From assembly GCA_029945625.1 (NCBI GenBank), contig JAQSCW010000031.1, positions 1-64,000 on the forward strand: a DNA stretch of 64,000 nucleotides. Direction: 5' to 3'. Source of the stretch: a bacterium. GTDB taxonomy: Bacteria; Bacteroidota; Bacteroidia; B-17B0; Aurantibacillaceae. Under the pieces are notes generated by a model that did not search any database, was not told the origin of the DNA, and saw nothing but the letters and a program-made list of their open reading frames with translations. A program made the position numbers and the translations under genes. Numbering within the stretch: position 1 is the stretch's first letter; each line of letters begins with the position of its first letter. Of this stretch, positions 16,826 through 26,103 are shown one piece after another.

Positions 16826-17398
16826 ATGAAGAAACGCGTTTTGGTACGTCACCTCCTTCCTTTTATTTTATTGTTTTCTCTGATGATCTTCTTTGCAATT
16901 GTCGTCGACTACGTACTTCACTTGCTCAATTTATTATCAATTGGTCGTTATCTTGGGTATGTTGGCACAGCGATTATACTCATCTCATTTATTTATTCAT
17001 TGCGAAAAAGAAAACTTATTGAATCGGGTTCGCCCAAACAATTGCTTTTGTTGCACGAATATTTGGCCTGGATAGGCACCGTGGTTCTGTTGGTGCATGC
17101 GGGGATACATTTTAATGCCTTGCTGCCATGGCTGGCTACTTTTATGTTGCTCATTAGTGTGGCAAGCGGTCTGGTTGGCAAGTACCTCTTGAAAGAGGCA
17201 AATGAATTGCTGAAGTCCAACAAACAACATCTACTCAATAAAGGCATCAGCAGCGATGACGCCGATAAGAAGCTCTTTTTTGATTCAGTGGCCGTGGATG
17301 CCATGAAAAAATGGAGACTCGTTCATCTCCCAATTACGTTTTTGGTGGCCGGCCTTTCTTTTGTTCATATTCTTACTGTTTTATTATTTCAGAAATGA
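16826..17398 (+). CDS. Four-helix b-type cytochrome-like membrane protein
   Basis: 190 aa with four clear membrane helices (about 10-32, 38-57, 75-120 as a pair, and 165-188). His residues sit in or beside the helices: HEY and VHAGIH in the middle pair, and LVH and FVH in the last. This fits a di-heme cytochrome b fold such as b561/ferric-reductase-like proteins. Its stop overlaps the start of a 12-heme cytochrome c by 4 nt (ATGA), so translation is coupled. It is very probably the membrane quinone-side partner that passes electrons to that cytochrome. The specific family is not certain. Confidence 0.75.
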   Translation: MKKRVLVRHLLPFILLFSLMIFFAIVVDYVLHLLNLLSIGRYLGYVGTAIILISFIYSLRKRKLIESGSPKQLLLLHEYLAWIGTVVLLVHAGIHFNALLPWLATFMLLISVASGLVGKYLLKEANELLKSNKQHLLNKGISSDDADKKLFFDSVAVDAMKKWRLVHLPITFLVAGLSFVHILTVLLFQK

Positions 17399-18471
17399 AG
17401 AAACTACTACTGGCAGGCAGCCTTGGTCTTGTAATCTCTTTTATGGTTCTGTATCCGCGATGGATGCTCTCTCCGGGCGATCTTGTAAAAGGTCACCAGG
17501 ACTTAAATGACAAGTGTCTCAAGTGTCATCAACCCTTCAGAGGCATCAACAACGATAAATGTATTTTATGCCATAAGCTTTCTGAAATCGGAAAAGATAC
17601 TACAGGTGATCTCTTAAAAAAAGAGGGCCAAAAGCGAAAGATTTTATTTCATCAGGGACTTTCAGATCAATCATGCAGTTCCTGCCACACCGATCACAAA
17701 GGAGCCCTTCCTCAGGGTTCACAAGCGCGCTTTGATCACACATTTCTTTCAGGCGAGGTCATCAACACGTGCAGTACCTGTCACCAGAAGCCCGGTGATA
17801 AGATCCACGCGCAAATCAGCTCCACATGCAAGGGTTGTCACAACACTGAGGGCTGGAAAAATGCGGTTAAATTCGACCATGCTCAACTTGAAGGAGTAGA
17901 CCGAAATAACTGTACTTCTTGTCACCTTCAACCTAAAGACAAAATGCACCAACAATTTTCTCCCATTTGTTCATCGTGCCATAGCGTGCAGAGTTGGAAA
18001 TCAACCGGCACCTTTAATCATGACATGATTACGGGAGCAGATAAAACCAATTGCAGCGGATGTCACCAAAAACCAAACGATTCATTTCACGGCGCTATGC
18101 TGGAAAATTGTGATAAATGTCACACCATCAGCAAATGGAAACCGGCAACTTTTGAGCATTCGTCATTTTTTGTACTCGACGGAAACCATAACACGACATG
18201 CGGCACCTGTCATACCAATACCCGTGATTACAAGATGTATTCCTGCTACGGTTGCCACGAACATTCTGAAAGTAAGATCCGTTCGGAGCATAATGAGGAA
18301 GGAATCAGCAACTTTTCAAATTGTATTTCCTGTCACCGAAGTGGCAATGAGCATGACATGCGTGGCGGTAGCAGAGAGGGCAAAGAACTCGATCAAAAGG
18401 AGGTAAACTCTGTAAAAACATACATGAAGTCAATCAAAAAGCATGACGAAAAAGAAGGAGACGACGATTAA
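17395..18471 (+). CDS. Dodecaheme c-type cytochrome
   Basis: 358 aa from ATG 17395; an upstream start would lie inside the b-type gene. One N-terminal membrane anchor or signal helix (about 4-22) is followed by twelve CXXCH heme-attachment motifs: CLKCH, CILCH, CSSCH, CSTCH, CKGCH, CTSCH, CSSCH, CSGCH, CDKCH, CGTCH, CYGCH and CISCH. Spacing is regular, with repeated CHQKPxD/H segments and FDH/FNH residues that may be distal ligands, as in class III cytochrome c and NrfH/octaheme relatives. The C-terminal 50 residues are charged. No catalytic signature of a nitrite or sulfite reductase is seen, so it is probably a periplasmic electron conduit. Expression may be under the class II CRP/FNR-like site. 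Confidence 0.92.
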   Translation: MKKLLLAGSLGLVISFMVLYPRWMLSPGDLVKGHQDLNDKCLKCHQPFRGINNDKCILCHKLSEIGKDTTGDLLKKEGQKRKILFHQGLSDQSCSSCHTDHKGALPQGSQARFDHTFLSGEVINTCSTCHQKPGDKIHAQISSTCKGCHNTEGWKNAVKFDHAQLEGVDRNNCTSCHLQPKDKMHQQFSPICSSCHSVQSWKSTGTFNHDMITGADKTNCSGCHQKPNDSFHGAMLENCDKCHTISKWKPATFEHSSFFVLDGNHNTTCGTCHTNTRDYKMYSCYGCHEHSESKIRSEHNEEGISNFSNCISCHRSGNEHDMRGGSREGKELDQKEVNSVKTYMKSIKKHDEKEGDDD

Positions 18472-18507
18472 TTCGTGTTTGAAAATTAAAACAATAGTTT
18501 TGGCAGT

Positions 18508-19605
18508 ATGAAGAATAAAGCAATTCAAACTGAAATTGATGCCTGGTTTTTGTATCAGAAACTGGCCGAGCATGAAGATGATGAAACGCTCAAAAGTGTG
18601 TTCAGCCAAATGAGTGATATTGAAAGATCTCATGCCGAAGCTTTTGCAAAAAAAGAAAACCTAAATCTTGCCGCACTCATGTTGCCCTCTTGGCGGGCCA
18701 AAACACTTAATGCCATTGGTAAACTATTTGGGTATGATTATGTACTTGGGGCCTTGATGGATACTGAAAAAAGTATTTCCAATGCGGTGATTAGCGCGAA
18801 GAAGAAAAACGAGAAGGAGATTACGGGCAGCGACACGAGCCATGTAAAGATCCTGCAGTCGATCTTGGAAAAACAAACAAAAACAGCCGGTAAACATCTC
18901 TCTAAATTTGAAAGTCGGCACCGCTCTGTGGGGGGAAACGCGATAAGGGCCGCGGTGTTGGGAGGTAATGACGGGTTGGTTTCCAATTTTAGTCTGGTGA
19001 TGGGAATAGCAGGTGCAACGGCCGGGGGCACCGGCATTTTATTGGCGGGTCTTGCCGGATTATTGGCTGGCGCTTTATCGATGGCATTGGGAGAGTGGAT
19101 TTCTGTAAAAAGTTCACAGGAGTTGTACGAAAACCAAATGCAGATCGAGATGGAAGAATTGGAGGCCAATCCGGAGGGAGAAGCCAGAGAAGTGGCTCTT
19201 ATTTATATGGCCAAGGGAATTCCCGAAGAACAGGCGCGCACCATGGCAACAGAGATCATGAAGCATAAAGATCAGGCATATGAGTTATTGGTAAAAGAAG
19301 AGCTGGGTATTAACGCTGAAGAACTGAAGGGTTCGGCAGTAGAAGCGGCAGTGTATTCCTTCATTTTATTTTCCGTAGGAGCCCTAATTCCGGTTTTTCC
19401 GTTTATGTTTTTGGAGGGTACTAAGGCAATCGTTTTGAGCGTTGCGGCTAGCGCCATAGGTCTTTTTCTGATTGGAGGTGCCATTACTTTATTTACCGGA
19501 AAAAATGTTTGGTACTCGGGATTCAGGCAGGTGTTATTTGGATTATCGGCTGCGGCCATTACATTTGGGATCGGAAAATTGATTGGGGTTTCGGTAAGCG
19601 GTTAG
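18508..19605 (+). CDS. Ferritin-like/VIT1 fusion, MbfA-like iron (Mn) exporter
   Basis: 365 aa. Residues 1-140 are a rubrerythrin/ferritin-like four-helix domain with Glu and His residues for a di-iron site (AEHEDDE, SDIERSHAE). Residues 150-365 are a VIT1/CCC1 membrane domain (LGGNDGLVSNFSLVMGIAGA, then GALSMALGEWISVKSSQE, then three further helices). The architecture matches membrane-bound ferritin A, which exports Fe(II) under iron or peroxide stress. A TAGTTTTG box ends only 5 nt before the ATG, so a leaderless transcript is possible. It is 36 nt after the dodecaheme cytochrome, whose many hemes create an iron demand. Confidence 0.88.
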   Translation: MKNKAIQTEIDAWFLYQKLAEHEDDETLKSVFSQMSDIERSHAEAFAKKENLNLAALMLPSWRAKTLNAIGKLFGYDYVLGALMDTEKSISNAVISAKKKNEKEITGSDTSHVKILQSILEKQTKTAGKHLSKFESRHRSVGGNAIRAAVLGGNDGLVSNFSLVMGIAGATAGGTGILLAGLAGLLAGALSMALGEWISVKSSQELYENQMQIEMEELEANPEGEAREVALIYMAKGIPEEQARTMATEIMKHKDQAYELLVKEELGINAEELKGSAVEAAVYSFILFSVGALIPVFPFMFLEGTKAIVLSVAASAIGLFLIGGAITLFTGKNVWYSGFRQVLFGLSAAAITFGIGKLIGVSVSG

Positions 19606-19688
19606 ATCTCTGTTCATTGTAGATCGTTAGCAAAGAGGAAGATCACCAGAATCTTCAAATCTTTATAAAATATTTATATCCTTCCTTG

Positions 19689-19696
19689 TACCTTTG
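19689..19696 (+). promoter_or_regulatory. -7 box of the kdpD-like/kdpE-like/kup operon
   Basis: TACCTTTG matches TAnnTTTG. The AAAAGGA ribosome-site-like stretch and the TTG start at 19714 follow directly. Confidence 0.5.
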
Positions 19697-19713
19697 CTGC
19701 GTAAAAGGATCCC

Positions 19714-20793
19714 TTGAAAAATTTTCCGTTTAAAAAAGTAAGTCTCCGCAAGCAGTACCTCATCAGTATTTTATCTGTTTTAGTGGTAGCCTTTGCCAGT
19801 TATCTCTTAGCCGGATTTATCGGATATCAAGTAGTAGCCTTAATCCTGTTGGTAACGGTTTCACTTATCGCGATGTTTTATGATATAAAGCCGGTACTTA
19901 CTGCCGCTGTTATGAGCGCCCTCATTTGGAATTTCTTTTTTATTCCCCCTAAGTTTACCTTTTCTATCCATAGTACCGAAGACGCCTTGATGTTTCTCAT
20001 GTATTTTTTAGTGGCTATGGTAAATGCTGCGCTTACCACTCAAATTAGAGAAATAGAAAAAGTGGCCAATCAAAAGGAAGAAAAAGAAAACACGCTCAAG
20101 CTCTATAACACCGTTCTTAACTCGTTATCTCATGAATTAAAAACGCCGATTTCCACCATTATTGGTGCTGCCGACAATTTGCAGGCTCTGGCCGATAAAC
20201 TGTCGGAAGTAAATAAGCAGGAATTGATCTCTGAAATTTCAAAAGCTTCTCTTCAATTGAACCGGCAAGTGAGTAATCTATTGAATATGTCGCGTCTCGA
20301 ATCGGGTTTTATAAAACCAAAGAATGATTGGTTTGACGTGACTGAATTAATATATGCTGTTACGAGTGAATTGAACGATGCACTAAAAGGCATCCCCGTA
20401 CACATCGCTATCAAAGAAAATCTGCCCTTATTCAAATTGGATTACGGGTTGGTTTCGCAGGTAGTTCAGAACCTCGTTCACAATGCGGCCACTCACATTC
20501 CAAAATACGCCGTCATTACCATCCGCGCGATGTGCAAGGAAAATAAACTTATTTTGGTGGTGGAAGATACCGGTTTTGGGTTTCCAGAAGATGAAAAGGA
20601 AAAAGTATTTGAGAAATTCTACCGGTTAAAGAACTCAGGCACCGGTGGAACAGGCTTAGGCCTTTCAATTGTGAAGGGATTTGTTGAAGCCATGAATGGC
20701 ACCATCATTCTGGAAAATATGCCGCAAGGCGGAGCTGTTTTCACCGTCGAATTACCTGCGCAACTTTCCTATATTAATACTTCCGTGAAGTGA
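19714..20793 (+). CDS. KdpD-like sensor histidine kinase lacking the N-terminal KdpD and USP domains
   Basis: 359 aa from a TTG start with AAAAGGA just upstream; no ATG option gives the first helix. Residues 15-115 are the DUF4118 four-helix membrane domain of KdpD. The HisKA box SHELKTPIS carries the phospho-acceptor His140. The HATPase core shows an N-box (LVHNAATHIP), G1 (EDTGFGFP) and G2 (GTGLGLSIV). Full KdpD has about 900 aa with cytosolic ATP-binding and universal-stress domains, both absent here. The response regulator gene overlaps its stop by 1 nt and kup follows, so it probably senses potassium or envelope state and controls kup. No kdpFABC genes are in the window. Confidence 0.88.
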   Translation: MKNFPFKKVSLRKQYLISILSVLVVAFASYLLAGFIGYQVVALILLVTVSLIAMFYDIKPVLTAAVMSALIWNFFFIPPKFTFSIHSTEDALMFLMYFLVAMVNAALTTQIREIEKVANQKEEKENTLKLYNTVLNSLSHELKTPISTIIGAADNLQALADKLSEVNKQELISEISKASLQLNRQVSNLLNMSRLESGFIKPKNDWFDVTELIYAVTSELNDALKGIPVHIAIKENLPLFKLDYGLVSQVVQNLVHNAATHIPKYAVITIRAMCKENKLILVVEDTGFGFPEDEKEKVFEKFYRLKNSGTGGTGLGLSIVKGFVEAMNGTIILENMPQGGAVFTVELPAQLSYINTSVK

Positions 20794-21488
20794 TGAATTT
20801 GCCCGAAATATTAATAATTGATGACGAGTTGCAAATTCAAAAGCTGCTGAAGATCACCCTTCAAACAAGTGGTTATAATTCTAGCTTCGCACTTACCGCC
20901 AAAGAGGGCCTCAGACTGGCCAAAATAAATAATCCCGATCTTATTTTACTCGACTTGGGTTTGCCGGATGAAAGCGGACAAGAAGTGCTGAAGAAACTCA
21001 GAGAATGGTGTACCAAACCTATCCTCATTCTATCAGTGCAGAGTGGGGAAGAAGAGATTGTGAAGGCTTTAGATAATGGTGCAAATGACTATGTTATTAA
21101 ACCTTTCCGAAGTGGTGAACTTCTCGCCCGATTAAGGTCCTCTTTGCGCAGTTCTTTACCTCCCCACGTAGGCCCTGAACAGCTTGGCAACGCTTTGGAA
21201 ATTGATGCGGTGTACCGCACCGTGAAGAAAAATAATGAGTCTATAAAACTAACAGCAACTGAATTTGACCTTTTACTCACATTGGTGAAAAATGAAGGTA
21301 GGGTACTCACCCATCATTTTTTGCTGCGAGAGGTATGGGGACCCACGCATGTGGAGGAATCGCAGTATTTGCGGGTATATATTAACCAGCTAAGAAAAAA
21401 GATTGAAACCGAACCAAATCATCCACAATTTATAATTACAGAATCGGGTGTTGGGTATCGATTTTTATCACAGGAAAACGACAGCTAA
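20793..21488 (+). CDS. KdpE-like OmpR-family response regulator
   Basis: 231 aa from ATG 20793, which overlaps the kinase stop (TGATG); a GTG one codon earlier is the alternative. Receiver domain with Asp10-Asp11, phospho-acceptor Asp54 (LLDLGLPD), and the conserved Lys in VIKPF. The C-terminal winged helix (about 130-225) includes LTATEFDLLLTL and RVYINQLRKKIE, ending GVGYRFL, typical of OmpR/KdpE. Translationally coupled to the kinase. The 2-nt gap to kup makes kup the most likely co-transcribed target. Confidence 0.9.
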   Translation: MNLPEILIIDDELQIQKLLKITLQTSGYNSSFALTAKEGLRLAKINNPDLILLDLGLPDESGQEVLKKLREWCTKPILILSVQSGEEEIVKALDNGANDYVIKPFRSGELLARLRSSLRSSLPPHVGPEQLGNALEIDAVYRTVKKNNESIKLTATEFDLLLTLVKNEGRVLTHHFLLREVWGPTHVEESQYLRVYINQLRKKIETEPNHPQFIITESGVGYRFLSQENDS

Positions 21489-21490
21489 AA

Positions 21491-23443
21491 ATGAGTTCAC
21501 AACATCACAGCATTAATAAAGTTAGTGTTTCGGGGCTCCTGATCACTTTAGGAATTATTTATGGAGACATTGGTACTTCGCCATTGTATGTAATGACCGC
21601 CATCATAGGTCAGGGGCCAATTGTGGCCGATATCGTGAAAGGGGGGATTTCGGCCGTGTTTTGGACCTTAACGCTCCAAACCACTGTAAAATATGTGATT
21701 CTTACCTTAAAGGCCGATAACAATGGTGAAGGAGGAATATTTTCACTTTACACCTTGGTGAGAAAAAATAAATACAAATGGTTGTTAGTTCCGGCCATTA
21801 TTGGAGGAAGCGCACTTCTGGCAGATGGAATTATTACCCCACCAATTTCTGTGTCTTCGGCGGTAGAGGGTTTGCGTTTCTTCGACGAAAAACTCAACAC
21901 CGTGCCAATTGTTGTAGTTATTTTATTTGCCTTGTTTTTTATTCAGCAATTTGGAACCGGATTCATTGGAAAATTTTTTGGGCCACTAATGACCCTTTGG
22001 TTCTTAATGCTGGGAGTTTTAGGCGTGTATCAACTTTCAGCAAACTGGTCGGTAATGGAGGCTCTAAACCCTTATTATACCTATGAATTATTAAAGATTC
22101 ACCCATCGGGTATTTTTATTTTAGGGGCTGTTTTTCTATGTACAACAGGAGCCGAGGCCTTGTATTCAGATCTGGGTCATTGTGGTAAAAATAATATTCG
22201 CATTTCCTGGATCTTCGTAAAAACAATGTTGGTGCTCAATTATTTTGGACAAGGAGTTTGGCTCATCGCGCATGAAGGACATAAACTTTCAGAATTCAGA
22301 TCGAACAATCCATTTTATGCGATGATGCCCGAGAGTTTTATTCCTTATGGTATCGTTATTGCCACGATGGCTGCTGTAATTGCTTCGCAGGCATTAATCA
22401 GCGGGTCCTTCACCTTAATAAATGAAGCCATGCGGCTCAATCTGTGGCCAAAAGTAGGAGTCAAATATCCTACCGTGCTAAAAGGACAACTCTATATACC
22501 TTCTCTCAATTGGTTATTGCTGTTGGGTTGTATAGGTGTGGTACTTCATTTTCGGGAATCCGGAAACATGGAAAGTGCGTATGGTTTAGCCATTATCTTA
22601 TGTATGCTCATGACCACTACGCTCCTCAACTTTTACATGCACATGCAACGGTATAACCGATTTCTTATTTATTTCATCATCGCGGTTTACCTCATTATTG
22701 AGTTTTCATTTTTATGGGCAAATCTAAGTAAGTTCACGCACGGGGGTTGGATCACGCTGGTAATCGCATCTTTGCTGGTGTCGGTGATGACCATCTGGCA
22801 CCTGGCTAAAAAAATAAGAGACCGCTATGTGGATATGGTGAAGTTTAGTGATCACAAACAAATGCTCATTGATCTGCGAAATGATACTACACTTCCAAAA
22901 TACGCCACGCACCTGGTGTATATGACCGGAGCAAACAATCCTGAGGAAATTGAGGCAAAGATCATTTATTCCATCCTCCAAAAACGTCCTAAAAAAGCCG
23001 ATGTGTACTGGTTTGTACATGTTGATGTGGTAAATGAACCTTATCGTATGGATTACAAAGTAACACACATCATTGCAAATGATATTATTCGCATCGATTT
23101 CAAACTAGGTTTCCGTGTGGCTCCCCGAATTAACCTCATGTTTAGAAAAGTGGTTGAAGACATGGTAAAAAACAAAGAGGTAGATATTACGAGCCGCTAT
23201 GAGTCACTGAATAAGAACAATGTGATTGGCGACTTTAAATTTGTGGTGCTCGAAAAATTCTTATCCTACGACAACGATCTGCCCACTTTTGAGAAAGTAA
23301 TACTGAATATCTATTTCTTCATAAAACAATTCAGTTTAAGCGAAGCCAAGGCCTTTGGTCTCGATAGCAGTTCGGTGAAAATTGAAAAATTTCCTTTGGT
23401 CATCAGTCAAATAAAGGAACTCGATCTCAAAAGAAACATCTAA
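21491..23443 (+). CDS. kup: Kup-family low-affinity K+/H+ symporter
   Basis: 650 aa, the usual length. The N-terminal signature GIIYGDIGTSPLYV is followed by about 12 membrane helices to residue 430, and then a 200-aa cytosolic domain. It takes up potassium together with protons and needs no ATP. It is the third gene of an operon with a KdpD-like kinase and KdpE-like regulator (2 nt after the regulator). This is a combination in which Kup rather than the Kdp ATPase appears to be the regulated transporter. In other bacteria Kup proteins bind c-di-AMP; nothing in this sequence decides that. Confidence 0.95.
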   Translation: MSSQHHSINKVSVSGLLITLGIIYGDIGTSPLYVMTAIIGQGPIVADIVKGGISAVFWTLTLQTTVKYVILTLKADNNGEGGIFSLYTLVRKNKYKWLLVPAIIGGSALLADGIITPPISVSSAVEGLRFFDEKLNTVPIVVVILFALFFIQQFGTGFIGKFFGPLMTLWFLMLGVLGVYQLSANWSVMEALNPYYTYELLKIHPSGIFILGAVFLCTTGAEALYSDLGHCGKNNIRISWIFVKTMLVLNYFGQGVWLIAHEGHKLSEFRSNNPFYAMMPESFIPYGIVIATMAAVIASQALISGSFTLINEAMRLNLWPKVGVKYPTVLKGQLYIPSLNWLLLLGCIGVVLHFRESGNMESAYGLAIILCMLMTTTLLNFYMHMQRYNRFLIYFIIAVYLIIEFSFLWANLSKFTHGGWITLVIASLLVSVMTIWHLAKKIRDRYVDMVKFSDHKQMLIDLRNDTTLPKYATHLVYMTGANNPEEIEAKIIYSILQKRPKKADVYWFVHVDVVNEPYRMDYKVTHIIANDIIRIDFKLGFRVAPRINLMFRKVVEDMVKNKEVDITSRYESLNKNNVIGDFKFVVLEKFLSYDNDLPTFEKVILNIYFFIKQFSLSEAKAFGLDSSSVKIEKFPLVISQIKELDLKRNI

Positions 23444-23575
23444 GAAGTAACCACATAGCAAGGTTAATCGCATACGTTTTGTGCGGGGGTCAACTTTACA
23501 AATGCAAAGAAATTGTGTTTGTAATTCAGTATCCATAATCGTATTTTCACGCCTTTATAAAACAAACATCTCCAC

Positions 23576-24544
23576 ATGAAAAATCAATTATTACTTACAA
23601 CTGCCATTCTGATCACTTGTACCGGCGCATTTGCTCAGGTAACCGATGCCGAAAAAAACTTGAGAGCGATTGAGGTAGATACCGTTAACGGCTGGAAAAA
23701 AGGCGGCCTGATCACGTTTAACATTTCACAGGCATCCTTTTCTGACTGGGCCGGTGGAGGCCAAAACTCCATTAACTTCAGTGGCACCTTTAATGCTTTT
23801 GCGAACTATATTCATAACAAATCGCGGTGGGACAATATGCTAAACGTAGGCTATGGAATGCTGCGTCAAGGTACTCAAAACGGGTTTATTAAAACGGATG
23901 ATAAACTGGAGTTCAACACCAAATATGGTCGTGCCGCGGGTCATGGTTGGTATTATGCAGCGCTGGCCAATTTTAAATCGCAAATGGCGGCAGGGTATAA
24001 CTATCCGAACGACTCGGTGATCATTTCAAAATTTATGGCTCCGGGGTATTTGATTTTGGCTCTAGGAATGGATTATAAGCCGAATGAACATTTTTCGGCC
24101 TTCATTTCGCCCATTACCTCAAAAAATACATTTGTGCAAGATCAACGGTTGGCCGATGCCGGCGCCTTTGGTGTGCAGGCAGCTACTTACGATACTTCCG
24201 GGGTACTTATTAAACATGGACTCCAGCGCCGAACCGAATTTGGTGGATATGTGCGGATTATGTTTCGTCAGACATTCTTTGAAGATAAAAGCGTGACTTT
24301 ACTCACCAAGCTGGATCTGTTCTCAAATTATGCCCATAACCCTCAAAACATTGACGTGAACTGGGAAACACTCATTAGTCTGAAAGTAAACAAATTGATT
24401 ACAGCCTCTCTTGGTGTTACGATTGTGTACGATGATGACATCAAATTACCGGTTGATCGTAATGGTGATGGTGTAAAAGAAAGTACCGGTCCCCGTACCC
24501 AGTTGAAAGAAATCCTTGCTATTGGAATTGCATATAAATTCTAA
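23576..24544 (+). CDS. DUF3078 outer-membrane protein
   Basis: 322 aa. The signal peptide ends near GAFAQ (residue 21). The body is rich in aromatic alternating strands, starting with GWKKGGLITFNISQASFSDWAGGG, the DUF3078 hallmark, and ends in a terminal aromatic (AIAYKF), typical of outer-membrane barrels. Function is unknown for the family. It is separated from kup by 132 nt, with an 8-bp inverted repeat (TTACAAA / TTTGTAA) in between, so it is probably transcribed on its own. Confidence 0.8.
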   Translation: MKNQLLLTTAILITCTGAFAQVTDAEKNLRAIEVDTVNGWKKGGLITFNISQASFSDWAGGGQNSINFSGTFNAFANYIHNKSRWDNMLNVGYGMLRQGTQNGFIKTDDKLEFNTKYGRAAGHGWYYAALANFKSQMAAGYNYPNDSVIISKFMAPGYLILALGMDYKPNEHFSAFISPITSKNTFVQDQRLADAGAFGVQAATYDTSGVLIKHGLQRRTEFGGYVRIMFRQTFFEDKSVTLLTKLDLFSNYAHNPQNIDVNWETLISLKVNKLITASLGVTIVYDDDIKLPVDRNGDGVKESTGPRTQLKEILAIGIAYKF

Positions 24545-24645
24545 ATTTTGATGTTTTTGATGCTTTTTCCCCGTTTTTTCTCCTAATTTGAGAACAATTT
24601 GGCTTATTATCATTAAATAGTCGAACCTCAAAAAGTCTTTTTTTT

Positions 24646-24750
24646 CTTGGGCGCCCGAGCGGGCCACTTCGGGCTCCGCTTCGCTACGGTTTTTTCGGCC
24701 GAAAAGGCCGAAAAGAACTACCCCTGCGTGTCCCTGGCGCGAAATCGCCT
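24646..24750 (+). repeat. Two-stem interspersed repeat, copy 3 (G+C-rich variant)
   Basis: Begins CTTGGGCG. Stem 1 is short: GCCCGA (24653-24658) with TCGGGC (24669-24674). Junction CTCCGCTTCGCTACGG; stem 2 is TTTTCGGCC (24692-24700) with GGCCGAAAA (24706-24714) around loop GAAAA. The tail contains CCCTGGCGCGAAA. The order of elements matches the repeats at 13.5 and 55.8 kb. The remaining 24751-25076 stretch is A+T-rich with nothing recognisable until the prs promoter. Confidence 0.65.
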
Positions 24751-25076
24751 TTTGTAAAAATTTCAAATAGCTAGGATTTTTAATAATACACTTATAAATA
24801 TCTGCCAGCTTTAGTTCCCATCATTTAACTTTCCTGCATTCTAAGTCCTTAGTGTTTTCGTTAATGATTCAATATTGATAAGGCTTTTGGAGTTTTTGAG
24901 GGTCGACTAAATAGTAGATTTTCACGACAGTGCAGCTGGTTTTCTTCCCCCGGATGGGATGAATTCAAGTTTTAGGGAAGGAAGACAGATTTCCTGTTAG
25001 GGCGAATTCTCTCAAATTAAGGATCTAAAGCCGGTTTTTCACACCTTTGGTGCATTGTCCCGCCAATAAAAATCCC

Positions 25077-25084
25077 TATATTTG
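25077..25084 (+). promoter_or_regulatory. -7 box of prs
   Basis: TATATTTG matches TAnnTTTG, with a TTG at about 25055 as a candidate -33 element. The prs ATG is only 12 nt downstream, so the leader would be very short. Confidence 0.5.
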
Positions 25085-25096
25085 CACTCCTAAAAA

Positions 25097-26029
25097 ATGG
25101 AGTCGCAGGTAAAAATATTTTCAGGAATTGCCACAGAAGTGCTGGCAGAAAAGATCGCCTCTTCCTATGGTCAACACTTGGGAAAAGTGGAACATTATCG
25201 TTTTAGCGACGGTGAACTTCAAACTTCTTATGAAGAAAGCATCCGTGGACACAGCGTGTTTATTATTCAAAGCACCATGCCGCCTGCCGATAATTTAATG
25301 GAATTGTTATTATTAATTGATGCTGCCAAACGTGCCAGTGCCCGCCATATTATTGCCGTGTTGCCGTACTACGGGTATGCGCGACAAGATAGAAAAGACA
25401 AACCACGCGTAGCAATTGGTGCCAAACTGGTAGCCGATATGTTAGCAGTTGCGGGCGCTACGAGGGTAATGACCATGGACCTTCATGCCGACCAGATTCA
25501 GGGATTTTTTAACGTGCCGGTGGATCACATGTATGCTTCCACCATTTTTTTACCCTACATAAAATCGCTCGGACTTGATAATCTCACAATTGGTGCACCA
25601 GATATGGGGGGCAGTAAACGCGCCAACGGGTATGCCAAACATTTGAAGGCTGAAATGGTGATCTGCTACAAACAGAGAGCCAAAGCCAATGTGATTGAGA
25701 GCATGACCGCCATCGGAGAAATAGAAGGGCGTAACATCATTTTGGTAGATGATTTGGTTGATACAGGAGGAACTTTGTGTAAAGCTGCCGACATGATGAT
25801 GGAGCGGGGAGCATTAAGTGTAAGAGCTTTGTGTACGCATCCGGTGTTATCGGGTAAAGCATATGAGAACATTGAAAAATCGCATTTAACTGAAATGATT
25901 GTAACAGATACTATTCCTTTAACTCAGCAATGCTCTAAGATTAAAGTTCTTAGTGTTGCCGATTTGTTTGCGAAAGTGATCAACAGTGTTATTAAGCACG
26001 AATCCATCAGTAATAATTTTATCATGTAA
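25097..26029 (+). CDS. prs: Ribose-phosphate pyrophosphokinase
   Basis: 310 aa. Makes PRPP from ribose 5-phosphate and ATP for purine, pyrimidine, His, Trp and NAD synthesis. Family landmarks are VKIFSG at the N-terminus, the pyrophosphate/ATP region PYYGYARQDRK (about 95-105), DLHADQIQGFF (about 129-139) and the PRPP-binding motif VDDLVDTGGT near 217. It is followed 74 nt later by rplY, the usual prs-rplY (ctc) pairing. The start is the only Met that gives the standard N-terminus. Confidence 0.97.
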   Translation: MESQVKIFSGIATEVLAEKIASSYGQHLGKVEHYRFSDGELQTSYEESIRGHSVFIIQSTMPPADNLMELLLLIDAAKRASARHIIAVLPYYGYARQDRKDKPRVAIGAKLVADMLAVAGATRVMTMDLHADQIQGFFNVPVDHMYASTIFLPYIKSLGLDNLTIGAPDMGGSKRANGYAKHLKAEMVICYKQRAKANVIESMTAIGEIEGRNIILVDDLVDTGGTLCKAADMMMERGALSVRALCTHPVLSGKAYENIEKSHLTEMIVTDTIPLTQQCSKIKVLSVADLFAKVINSVIKHESISNNFIM

Positions 26030-26103
26030 CCCGCATCACATAAACTAACAGACAAGAAGGGCCGACGCGGGCGGAACTTAATTGTCGACAAAAAAAACAA
26101 AAA

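Noticed and set aside
24446-24766. Minus-strand frame over the DUF3078 end and repeat copy 3
   Set aside because: Antisense to a real gene end and to the structured repeat; low-complexity product.
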